From an uncultured Bacteroidales bacterium (GTDB lineage: Bacteria; Bacteroidota; Bacteroidia; Bacteroidales; UBA932), in contig CAMZCW010000031.1 in NCBI GenBank assembly GCA_947305045.1, positions 1 to 16,155 of the forward strand: DNA of 16,155 bases, given 5' to 3'. The position numbers and the translations under genes are program-made. A model generated the notes under the pieces. The model saw only the letters and a list, made by a program, of their open reading frames with translations. It did no database searches and had not been told where the DNA came from. This document shows, in pieces, positions 8,252 to 14,599 of this stretch (positions are counted from its first letter, which is position 1; each line of letters opens with the position of its first letter).

Positions 8252-8259
8252 CAAAGATA
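8252..8259 (-). promoter_or_regulatory. -7 promoter box for the DUF7064-like / Rph-like operon
   Basis: On the minus strand this reads TATCTTTG, a perfect match to the Bacteroidota -7 consensus TAnnTTTG. The start codon at 8228 follows after a leader of roughly 18 bases. No TTTG lies at the usual 19-21-base distance upstream; the nearest is only 12 bases away, so the -33 element is weak. The box excludes the longer GTG start at 8252. It lies back to back with the plus-strand promoter of the GT2/GT-C gene. Confidence 0.6.
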
Positions 8260-8285
8260 AGAAAAATAGTCCAAAAATGATTTTA

Positions 8286-8317
8286 TTTGTCTCTTTCTCC
8301 GGAAATCAGTACCTTCG
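8286..8317 (+). promoter_or_regulatory. -33/-7 promoter for the GT2-GT-C fusion gene
   Basis: TTTG (8286-8289), a 20-base spacer and TACCTTCG (8310-8317, one base off TAnnTTTG) give the standard Bacteroidota spacing. Transcription would begin near 8322-8325, so the longest-ORF start TTG at 8287, which lies in the -33 element, cannot be used from this promoter. Confidence 0.6.
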
Positions 8318-8322
8318 CATTT

Positions 8323-10521
8323 GTGAATACGCTCTCTTCCCACTCAGTGGTTTCCTCCGACGGATGTCGGGAGCCTTCCCGCATCATTCCTGCGGGAGGA
8401 AGCGCGGCGTCGAGACTCTGTCTGGTCGTTCCATGCTGGAACGAAGCCGAGATGCTTCCCATTTCGCTGCCCCGGATGCTTGAAGAACTGGATGCTGTTG
8501 AAAAGACGGAAGAGGGCCTGAAAACGACCATCTTCATTGCCGATGACGGGAGCACGGACGCTACGGCACAGGTGACGCAGGCTTATCCGGACAAGCGGGT
8601 ACAACTCCTGTCACTGCCGCATTCCGGGCAGCAGGGTGCCCTCCTTGCCGGACTCCGGGCCGCAGTGACACAGGGGGCGGACGCTGTCATCACCCTTGAT
8701 GCGGATCTTCAGGACGATCCCGGGGCTATCCCCGAGATGGTACGGCAATGGCGCTGCGGGAAGGAAGTGGTGTACGGCGTCCGGAGTTCCAGGGGCGATG
8801 ATTCTGCTTTTAAAAAGGCGAGTGCCTGGTTTTTTTATGCGTTGATGCGCCTTTTTGACCGTCGTCATATCATGGGGCACGCCGACTTCCGTCTCATGGG
8901 ACGTCGTTGTGTGCAGGCGCTGCTTGAAAAAGCATCGGCGGAGGGTGACCTGATCCGTAATATTGTCCCTACGCTGGGCTTCGAGGCCTCTTGTGTTTAT
9001 TATGCGCGTGGCGAACGCACGGCCGGGGACAGCAAATATGGACTTGCCCAGATGCTTTCTTTCAGTTGGAAGGGGCTCATTGCCCAGGCCCCTTTTTGTA
9101 TGCTGCTCCTCTCCCTTTTTACCTTCGTCGCCTTTTTCCTGACCTCCGTCGATTCGCCTACGCACGACAATATGGTAGCCCATGGCGGATACATCCGCTT
9201 CGACTCGGCCTGGTATTTCATGTGTGGCAAAGCCTGGGTGAACGGACTCACGCCTTATGTCGATTTTTCCGACTCCAAAGGCCCTTTGCTCTGGCTCTTT
9301 TATGCCCTGGCCTATCTGATTTCTCCCCGTAGCTGGGCGGGCGTGTTCTGCATCAACGCTGCGGCCTATCTCCTTACCGCTTGCCTGCTGTTCAAAGTCA
9401 GTTTGCTGTTGACACAATCGTCCCGCAAGTCCCTGTGGATGGGAATGATGCTGAATGTCGTTTATTTCCTTCCCATATTCATTTATGACGATAAATCCGA
9501 GGCACTGGCCCTTCCTTTCGTTGCCCTCGCCATGCTGATGGCCTGTCGTTCGCTTTATGGCAAAGGTGGCAGTTTCTTCTGGTGGGGATTTTCTGCCGGA
9601 GCCATCCTCCTGATCAAATACAGCATAGCACCGATGACCGGCATCTTCCTGATCGTGATGCTGTCGCAGCTAAGGAGTTGGAAGGCTGTATGGCGGGCCG
9701 TTGGTGCCACATTGGGCGGGCTTTCGGTCATCGTACTGCCGATACTGCTATATTTGCTGTACTGTGGGGCGTTGAACGCTTTCGTGAACGACTATTTTCT
9801 GACCACATTCACCACCATCGACAATATTTTGGGCTCAAACGACAAGGGGGAGTTCTTCCGGAGCGAAGTGGTTGCGTATGATGTGCTTGCCGTGGCAGGC
9901 GTGCTAACTGCCGCCTTTGCCCTTAGGCAGAAGAAATGGTTTCCTCCCGTTGCGCTGATCTGGTTCTTGTTATGTTTGTCCAGATACACCCGGACATATT
10001 ATTTTATTCCGGTGAATGTCCTGATGGTGTTTACGGCTTTCGGCATTCTTCGCTGTTTCGAAAAAGACTTTGGCATAAAGCGTTTTCTTTTTGGCCCTTT
10101 GCTGCTCGCCGCCATCATCTATTTCGCTTACAAGAATGCCTGGACATACGGGCAGGATTATTTCTATGGGAGGGAGATGAACCTCTACCGCGAACGGGCG
10201 TGGGAGTGTGTCGATTTTCTGGCGACGGAAAAGCATCCGCGCGTGTTGTACTGGGGGTGCGGCGAACACGGATTCGGTATCAAGGCCGAGGATTTACCGG
10301 CTTGTAAATACTGGGCTATCCAGACAGGCGCCACAGCGGAAATGTTTGAAAATCAGAATGACGCCATTAGAAACCGCCAGGCAGACTATGTCTTTGTGGA
10401 AACACTGGACCGCAATCGACAGAATTTACTCGAAGCATTCGGATACACGCGCTGTCCCCATCCGGAATTTGGCCGACATAGACTGTTTAAAAAGCAGAGT
10501 GACTGGAACGATAACTACTAA
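8323..10521 (+). CDS. Fused GT2 polyprenyl-phosphate sugar synthase + GT-C membrane glycosyltransferase
   Basis: Predicted two-part enzyme, 732 aa from GTG 8323. Residue numbers below use that start. Residues 31-250 form a GT-A domain of the GtrB/DPM1 type (LCLVVPCWNEAE near 32-43, DDGSTD near 74-79, TLDADLQDDP near 124-133, GDSKYGL near 235-241). Such enzymes build polyprenyl-phosphate sugars from nucleotide sugars. Where GtrB proteins end in two membrane helices, this chain runs on into a polytopic GT-C domain with DSPTHDNM, FDSAWYF, GLTPYVDFSDSKGPLL and about nine to ten hydrophobic helices, plus a soluble C-terminal tail (VLYWGCGEHG). Donor synthesis and transfer therefore appear to be joined in one protein, probably for glycan or lipid glycosylation at the inner membrane. 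The start is uncertain: TTG 8287 is inside the promoter, GTG 8323 would be nearly leaderless, and GTG 8347 is a third option. The gene meets the neighbouring minus-strand lipoprotein tail to tail with a 6-base gap. Confidence 0.83.
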   Translation: MNTLSSHSVVSSDGCREPSRIIPAGGSAASRLCLVVPCWNEAEMLPISLPRMLEELDAVEKTEEGLKTTIFIADDGSTDATAQVTQAYPDKRVQLLSLPHSGQQGALLAGLRAAVTQGADAVITLDADLQDDPGAIPEMVRQWRCGKEVVYGVRSSRGDDSAFKKASAWFFYALMRLFDRRHIMGHADFRLMGRRCVQALLEKASAEGDLIRNIVPTLGFEASCVYYARGERTAGDSKYGLAQMLSFSWKGLIAQAPFCMLLLSLFTFVAFFLTSVDSPTHDNMVAHGGYIRFDSAWYFMCGKAWVNGLTPYVDFSDSKGPLLWLFYALAYLISPRSWAGVFCINAAAYLLTACLLFKVSLLLTQSSRKSLWMGMMLNVVYFLPIFIYDDKSEALALPFVALAMLMACRSLYGKGGSFFWWGFSAGAILLIKYSIAPMTGIFLIVMLSQLRSWKAVWRAVGATLGGLSVIVLPILLYLLYCGALNAFVNDYFLTTFTTIDNILGSNDKGEFFRSEVVAYDVLAVAGVLTAAFALRQKKWFPPVALIWFLLCLSRYTRTYYFIPVNVLMVFTAFGILRCFEKDFGIKRFLFGPLLLAAIIYFAYKNAWTYGQDYFYGREMNLYRERAWECVDFLATEKHPRVLYWGCGEHGFGIKAEDLPACKYWAIQTGATAEMFENQNDAIRNRQADYVFVETLDRNRQNLLEAFGYTRCPHPEFGRHRLFKKQSDWNDNY

Positions 10522-10527
10522 AAGATA

Positions 10528-11241
10528 TTAGAAGGTGTAACCGGAACTATTGCTAGGGAAGTAGTAACCGGAACTTTTGCCAGGGAAGTAGTAACCGGAA
10601 CTATTGCTAGGGAAGTAGTAACCGGAACTTTTGCCAGGGAAGTAGTAACCGGAACTGTTGCTAGGGAAGTAGTAACCGGAACTGTTGCCAGGGAAGTAGT
10701 AACCGGAACTATTGCTAGGGAAGTAGTAACCGGAACTGTTGCCAGGGAAATAGTAGTCGGAGCCGGGATGAGTATGATCATCCCATTCACCACCGGGACG
10801 GTAATGCTGTCCCGCTCCTACGCGAAAGTTGTGGACGATGGTATGGCCAAAAGCATCCTGGATAGTAACCGATACCGTCCCCTCTCCAACGGCTTTTATG
10901 CCGACGATGCTCCCGCTTGCAGATGTTCCGTTTCCGGAGACCGAAGATTTAGCTGAGGCAAAGAATTTGATGACCCCCTCACTGGACAGGGTCCAGCTGA
11001 CTTCTCCGGGATACACTTCCGGAGTTACATAGCTACCCTTGGCGACGACCATGGTTGCATCATCGCCGATGCCCATGACGGTGGGATTTTTTACATTTTC
11101 CCAATAATCGTAGTCAAGGAGAACGGCCTGGAACGATTCAAAATCTACCTGGGGAGCCGGATGACCTTCATTACGACAAGCAACAGCAACGCCGGTAACA
11201 ATGACGGCCAGTATAGTGAGGGTAATCCAAAGTCGTTTCAT
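10528..11241 (-). CDS. Lipoprotein with Ig-like domain and tandem YYFPxxSSG nonapeptide tail
   Basis: Predicted envelope lipoprotein, 237 aa. The signal peptide has VAVAC with the lipidated Cys at 22. Residues 48-142 resemble a Big_2/Ig-like beta-sandwich (VSWTLSSEGVIKF, GIKAVGEGTVSVTI). A His/Asp/Pro-rich linker (145-162) follows, then eight copies of a nonapeptide YYFP(G/S)(N/K)SSG at 163-234 and a closing YTF. The Tyr/Phe-rich, Ser/Gly-spaced repeats suggest an extended, self-associating or cell-wall-interacting tail; function is unknown. A well-formed promoter lies upstream (11276-11307). The gene sits between two glycosyltransferase genes on the other strand, so it may be a substrate or partner of them, but that is inference. 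Copy number could vary between strains. Confidence 0.8.
   Translation of the reverse strand: MKRLWITLTILAVIVTGVAVACRNEGHPAPQVDFESFQAVLLDYDYWENVKNPTVMGIGDDATMVVAKGSYVTPEVYPGEVSWTLSSEGVIKFFASAKSSVSGNGTSASGSIVGIKAVGEGTVSVTIQDAFGHTIVHNFRVGAGQHYRPGGEWDDHTHPGSDYYFPGNSSGYYFPSNSSGYYFPGNSSGYYFPSNSSGYYFPGKSSGYYFPSNSSGYYFPGKSSGYYFPSNSSGYTF
10537..10752. repeat. 27-bp tandem repeat, 8 copies (four 54-bp double units)
   Basis: The plus-strand unit begins GTAACCGGAACT and continues with nTTGCyAGGGAAGTA. Copies alternate strictly between GCTAGG and GCCAGG, so the array is really four 54-bp double units. The encoded peptide alternates accordingly between YYFPSNSSG and YYFPG(N/K)SSG. The unit is a multiple of three, so gains or losses stay in frame. 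The last copy has a variant end (GGAAATAGTAG). This is a minisatellite-type array within the lipoprotein gene. Confidence 0.93.
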
Positions 11242-11275
11242 CTTATCTGCAATGTCCAGTCAATTACATATTTGG

Positions 11276-11307
11276 CAAAAGTACTGATAAGAAAGAAAAA
11301 ATACAAA
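11276..11307 (-). promoter_or_regulatory. -33/-7 promoter of the repeat lipoprotein
   Basis: On the minus strand TTTG (11304-11307), a 20-base spacer and TACTTTTG (11276-11283) match the Bacteroidota consensus exactly. The start codon at 11241 follows after a leader of about 25-30 bases. Confidence 0.72.
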
Positions 11308-11315
11308 TTTTTTTA

Positions 11316-11323
11316 TAATTTTG
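11316..11323 (+). promoter_or_regulatory. -7 promoter box of the GT-C glycosyltransferase gene
   Basis: TAATTTTG, followed by C, matches TAnnTTTG. ATG lies 23 bases further on, at 11347. No TTTG is present at the usual -33 distance. The region upstream is A/T-rich and shared with the divergent lipoprotein promoter. Confidence 0.6.
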
Positions 11324-11346
11324 CGACCTGAACCAATAATGCCTGT

Positions 11347-12489
11347 ATGAAAGATCAATCTAAAGACCGGCTGGTTGATGCGGCTTTTATCCTCGCCATA
11401 CTCTTTCTGGCGCTGTTTGCGAGAATCCCTCTTCTTCCTCTGGAAAGCGGCGATTACTATTTTTGTCTGTCGGCATGGATGGACCGGATTCGTGAACAGG
11501 GGGCCTGGCACTCCCTCGCACTGCGCATCGGGGATTACTCTTCGGCCTATATGTATATCATGTGCCTGCTTTCCGGTTTTTCCCGGAGTATGTATGCACT
11601 CAAGTTTGTCTCCATCTTTTTCGATTACATGGCCGCGGGTGTAATGTATTTTCTGGTTCGGGAAGTGAGCGGCAATACGCGGAAGGGGATTGCTGCAATG
11701 GCGCTTACCCTTCTGTGCCCGACGCTTATTCTCAACGGCGCCTGGTGGTGTCAGTGCGACAGCATCTATGTCACATTCATGCTTCTGGCTCTACTCCTCC
11801 TTGTCAAGGGGAAGGGCCTGCTATGCTGCACCATGCTGGGACTGGCGCTTTCTTTCAAGGTACAGGCGGTATTCCTTTTGCCTTTTTTAGTCATTATGTG
11901 GCTCAAGCAATCCTCTCCCAGGCTATGGCATTTCGGGGCCATCCCCCTGGTCTTTTTCCTGTCGCTGGTTCCTGCCTGGATAGCCGGAAGGCCGCTTTCG
12001 GACCTGCTGGGGGTGTATGTCTTTCAGGCGGGTGAGTATCCTTTCGGTACATTGCATTACCCCAATATGTACGAATTCTTTCAGGAAAACAATGTGGTAT
12101 GGCATGTCCCGTATTCCATCGGCCGCTTTGGCCTGTATTTTTCATTTGCGGTCCTGGGTGTCTTTGCCTATTGGATGTATCACCGAAGATTCCGGATAAC
12201 GCCCCGGATTATGGTTACGCTGGCGCTTTTCTCCGTGAGCCTGGTCCTGTTTACCATGCCCCACATGCACGAGCGTTATGGACTGTTTGTAGATGTTCTC
12301 TCCATTGCCTATGCCATCCTGCGTCCGAAAATGGCGCCACTGGCACTGGGGGTCATGGTCATCTCCTTGCTGTCCTACATCCCGTTTTTGAACAGGGTCG
12401 AACTGATTCCCGCCATTTACCTTTCCCTGGCCATGCTGGCGCTCAACACGCTGCTTGCCGTCGATTTGTCCCGGCAGATAAAGGAATGA
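11347..12489 (+). CDS. GT-C integral membrane glycosyltransferase (mannosyltransferase-like)
   Basis: A polytopic inner-membrane protein of 380 aa with about nine to ten hydrophobic helices. An acidic residue pair typical of the first periplasmic loop of GT-C enzymes is seen at SGDYYF (34-39), followed by DYSSAY (63-68). PTLILNGAWWCQCDSIY (125-141) and PHMHERYG (305-312) match conserved blocks of bacterial GT-C/mannosyltransferase-like families, which use polyprenyl-phosphate sugars as donors. Acceptor and sugar are not readable from the sequence. The GT2/GT-C fusion gene upstream and the ManA-like gene 43 bases downstream fit a mannose-type glycosylation setting. A -7 box sits just upstream, and another precedes the next gene, so cotranscription is possible but not required. 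There is no sign of truncation. Confidence 0.82.
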   Translation: MKDQSKDRLVDAAFILAILFLALFARIPLLPLESGDYYFCLSAWMDRIREQGAWHSLALRIGDYSSAYMYIMCLLSGFSRSMYALKFVSIFFDYMAAGVMYFLVREVSGNTRKGIAAMALTLLCPTLILNGAWWCQCDSIYVTFMLLALLLLVKGKGLLCCTMLGLALSFKVQAVFLLPFLVIMWLKQSSPRLWHFGAIPLVFFLSLVPAWIAGRPLSDLLGVYVFQAGEYPFGTLHYPNMYEFFQENNVVWHVPYSIGRFGLYFSFAVLGVFAYWMYHRRFRITPRIMVTLALFSVSLVLFTMPHMHERYGLFVDVLSIAYAILRPKMAPLALGVMVISLLSYIPFLNRVELIPAIYLSLAMLALNTLLAVDLSRQIKE

Positions 12490-12503
12490 ATCGGATTTTT
12501 ACG

Positions 12504-12511
12504 TAATTTTG
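12504..12511 (+). promoter_or_regulatory. -7 promoter box of the ManA-like gene
   Basis: TAATTTTG followed by C is a perfect -7 box, with ATG 12533 twenty-one bases downstream. The TTG at 12509, the farthest upstream start in the frame, lies inside this box and is therefore unlikely to be used. No -33 TTTG is found at the normal spacing. Confidence 0.6.
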
Positions 12512-12532
12512 CCCTCTCAACAGTTTAGGACG

Positions 12533-13465
12533 ATGGAAAACAAGAAACTTACCCCCATGAAATTCCTGCCGGACGTGCAGGAAATGCCCTGGGGCACGGT
12601 AGAATACAAACTGGCAGACCTGGGCTTTGTGGATTCCATGGCCTGCGAAGGCTGGCTCAAAGGCAATACCCTCAGTGATATTATGCAAACCTATCTGGAG
12701 CGCGTCGTGGGAGAAACCGCCTTCGAGTGGTACGGCACGCAGTTCCCGGTACTGGTCAAACGCCTCACCGTGAAAGGCCGCAGTTCCCTGCATGTGAATC
12801 CGGACGATGAAACTGCGGAGCAGCGCTACGACGCTTTTGGTAAAACGGCCCTCTGGTATGTGGAGGCTGCCGGTCCGAATGCCCGCCTGTACCTGGGGTT
12901 CAAGCGCCCGGTGAGCGCGGAAGCGTTCTACAAGGCCTGCATGGAAGGCCGGGTGGAGCCGCTCCTGCACAGCGTTACGCCCAAGGTGGGGGAGCGCTAC
13001 CTCATCGAGCCGGGCATGGTGCATGCCGCCAAGGATGTCACCCTGCTGGAAATTGCGGAGGCTTCGGAACTCTGGTTCCGCCTGCACGACTGGGGCCACA
13101 CGGAGCGCGAACTTCACCTGGAGGAGGCCTTTGACCTGATAGACCTCACGGGAAAAACCGGTGCGCATGCGGATAAAACCATTGCAACAGAGCAATTTAC
13201 GGTGAATGTCATTCCGCTCACGGATGTCCTTAAGAGCCACCGGGACCTGGACGATACCTTCCTGGTGTATATTTGCGTCAAGGGTGCCGCCGTGCTTCAG
13301 GCCGATGGCGCCAATTACAGCCTCAAAGCAGGTGAGGTGGTCCTGGTCCCGGCAGAGATGCAGGATTTCTTCCTCCTCCCCGCAGAAAAGGACACCGCGC
13401 TCCTGGAGGTCCGCATGGATCCCCGCGCGGAGAATGACATTGTCTCAGCACCCGTAGAAGAATAA
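12533..13465 (+). CDS. Type I phosphomannose isomerase homologue with altered zinc site
   Basis: A 310-aa cupin-fold protein of the ManA family, which interconverts mannose-6-P and fructose-6-P. Family landmarks: MPWG (18-21), FPVLVK (71-76), HVNPDD near 87-92, FGKTALWYV (102-110), PGMVHA (160-165), FRLHDWG (182-188), and a C-terminal cupin half. When matched to the usual QVHPDD and KTEMWYV blocks, three of the four zinc ligands are changed (Gln to His87, His to Asn89, Glu to Ala106). His164, Lys104 and Arg183 are kept. Catalysis may therefore use a different metal arrangement or be lost. The ATG start at 12533 was chosen because the upstream TTG lies in the -7 box. The stop overlaps the next gene's start by one base (TAATG). 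It could be a true but divergent isomerase or a sugar-phosphate-binding paralogue. I give no symbol for that reason. Confidence 0.85.
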   Translation: MENKKLTPMKFLPDVQEMPWGTVEYKLADLGFVDSMACEGWLKGNTLSDIMQTYLERVVGETAFEWYGTQFPVLVKRLTVKGRSSLHVNPDDETAEQRYDAFGKTALWYVEAAGPNARLYLGFKRPVSAEAFYKACMEGRVEPLLHSVTPKVGERYLIEPGMVHAAKDVTLLEIAEASELWFRLHDWGHTERELHLEEAFDLIDLTGKTGAHADKTIATEQFTVNVIPLTDVLKSHRDLDDTFLVYICVKGAAVLQADGANYSLKAGEVVLVPAEMQDFFLLPAEKDTALLEVRMDPRAENDIVSAPVEE

Positions 13466-13911
13466 TGGCAGACGTTCGGATTGACAAATACCTCTGGGCC
13501 ATCCGGGCCTTCAAGACGCGCAATGAGGCGGCCGATGCCTGCAAGGGCGGCAAAGTAAAGATTGGACAGGTGAACGCCAAGCCCTCCAAGCTGGTGCAGG
13601 CCGGGGATGTGCTTCAGGTGCGAAAAGGCGCCGTCACCTTCATTTATAAGGTGCTGCAGCCCACGGAGCATCGCGTAGGTGCCAAACTGGTCCCTGACTT
13701 TGCGGAGAATCTAACGCCCCAGGCAGAACTGGACAAGCTCCGTGCACCCGTGGAAAGCTTCTTCCTGTCCCGGGACCGCGGCGCCGGCCGTCCCACCAAG
13801 AAGGACCGCCGGGAGATAGAACAAATCTGGGACGCCATTGACTTCAATGACATCCCAGACGATGTTGCCGCTCAGTTTGGTCTTACGGACGAGGACTTGG
13901 AAGCACTCTGA
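13465..13911 (+). CDS. hslR: S4-domain RNA-binding protein, Hsp15 family
   Basis: A 148-aa cytoplasmic protein. Residues 4-52 form an S4 RNA-binding fold (RIDKYLWAIRAFKTR, then GGKVKIG, KPSKLV, and GDVLQVRKG). A basic C-terminal tail follows, with RDRGAGRPTKKDRR (105-118), as is usual for Hsp15. In E. coli, Hsp15 binds 50S subunits that carry blocked nascent chains. The acidic end (DEDLEAL) is longer than the E. coli protein's. The ATG overlaps the preceding ManA-like stop, so it is probably translated from the same message. Its last 29 bases overlap the 3' end of the convergent pssA gene. Confidence 0.88.
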   Translation: MADVRIDKYLWAIRAFKTRNEAADACKGGKVKIGQVNAKPSKLVQAGDVLQVRKGAVTFIYKVLQPTEHRVGAKLVPDFAENLTPQAELDKLRAPVESFFLSRDRGAGRPTKKDRREIEQIWDAIDFNDIPDDVAAQFGLTDEDLEAL

Positions 13912-14599
13912 GCACCAGGTTTTCCAGAATATAGAAAACAAATACGCCCAATACTGCCAGGCTCCAGTTGAGCCGGAGAATAATGGTACAGGCCACGATG
14001 AGGACGATGGCGCACAGGAAGACGATGCGCTTGGCATCCAGCAGTTTATGCCCCTTGGCTACCTTCATGCCAAACATGGGAATTTCGCTGACGAGCAATA
14101 ACCCCAGCACCACGGCGATGGCCGGCATGAACCAGGGCGAGGCAATCAGGTCATCCAGGACGGGGCTTTGCATGGAGAAATAGCACAGCGAGCCGCAGAT
14201 GATGGCCGCCGTAGGAGTGGCCACGCCAATGAAGTCCGACGTTTGGCGCTCGTCCACGTTAAACTTGGCCAGGCGGAGTGCGCTCATGACCGCCAGGAAT
14301 ACCGGAATCACTTCCGTCCAGGTATAAGCTCCCTTCATTTGCATGGTGCCGATGAGCATGGCGGTAGGGAGGACGCCGAAACTCACCATATCCGCCAGGG
14401 AATCCAGTTCCTTGCCCATGGGGGAGTAGGCTTTAAGCAGGCGTGCCGCCAGGCCGTCACAAAAATCAAAGACCGATGCGGCCAGCATGCATAGAAAGGC
14501 GTGATCCGGGTACCCCTGCAAAGCAAGCACCACCCCAATGGTGCCCGCGAGGGCATTCATGGAGGTGATGGTGTTGGGAATGTAGTTCTTGAACTTCAT
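13883..14599 (-). CDS. pssA: CDP-diacylglycerol--serine O-phosphatidyltransferase
   Basis: An inner-membrane enzyme making phosphatidylserine from CDP-diacylglycerol and serine, the committed step to phosphatidylethanolamine. The 238-aa protein carries the complete CDP-alcohol phosphotransferase signature: D45, D48-G49, A52-R53, G62, D66, D70. About seven hydrophobic helices are present. The N-terminus YIPNTITSMNALAG is typical of bacterial PssA, and the length is normal. The start ATG shares one base with the stop of the upstream peptidase gene (TAATG), so the two form an operon. The 3' end overlaps the convergent Hsp15 gene by 29 bases, so no terminator separates them. Bacteroidales often have psd next to pssA, but psd is not in this window. 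Confidence 0.93.
   Translation of the reverse strand: MKFKNYIPNTITSMNALAGTIGVVLALQGYPDHAFLCMLAASVFDFCDGLAARLLKAYSPMGKELDSLADMVSFGVLPTAMLIGTMQMKGAYTWTEVIPVFLAVMSALRLAKFNVDERQTSDFIGVATPTAAIICGSLCYFSMQSPVLDDLIASPWFMPAIAVVLGLLLVSEIPMFGMKVAKGHKLLDAKRIVFLCAIVLIVACTIILRLNWSLAVLGVFVFYILENLVLRVLPSPRP

Noticed and set aside
7497..8483. A 328-aa plus-strand frame opposite the DUF7064-like gene
   Set aside because: Antisense shadow of a high-GC gene; it runs across the divergent promoter region and has no domain.
10537..10752. Tandem array as a CRISPR
   Set aside because: The units are contiguous with no unique spacers, and they encode an in-frame protein tail.
10518..10793. A 91-aa minus-strand frame with repeated LA(T/I/K)VPVTTS
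   Set aside because: It is another reading frame of the 27-bp repeat. The unit length is a multiple of three, so alternative frames stay open; the YYFP frame has the signal peptide and promoter.
12443..13240. A 265-aa minus-strand frame opposite the ManA-like gene
   Set aside because: No family resemblance; the plus strand carries clear ManA blocks.
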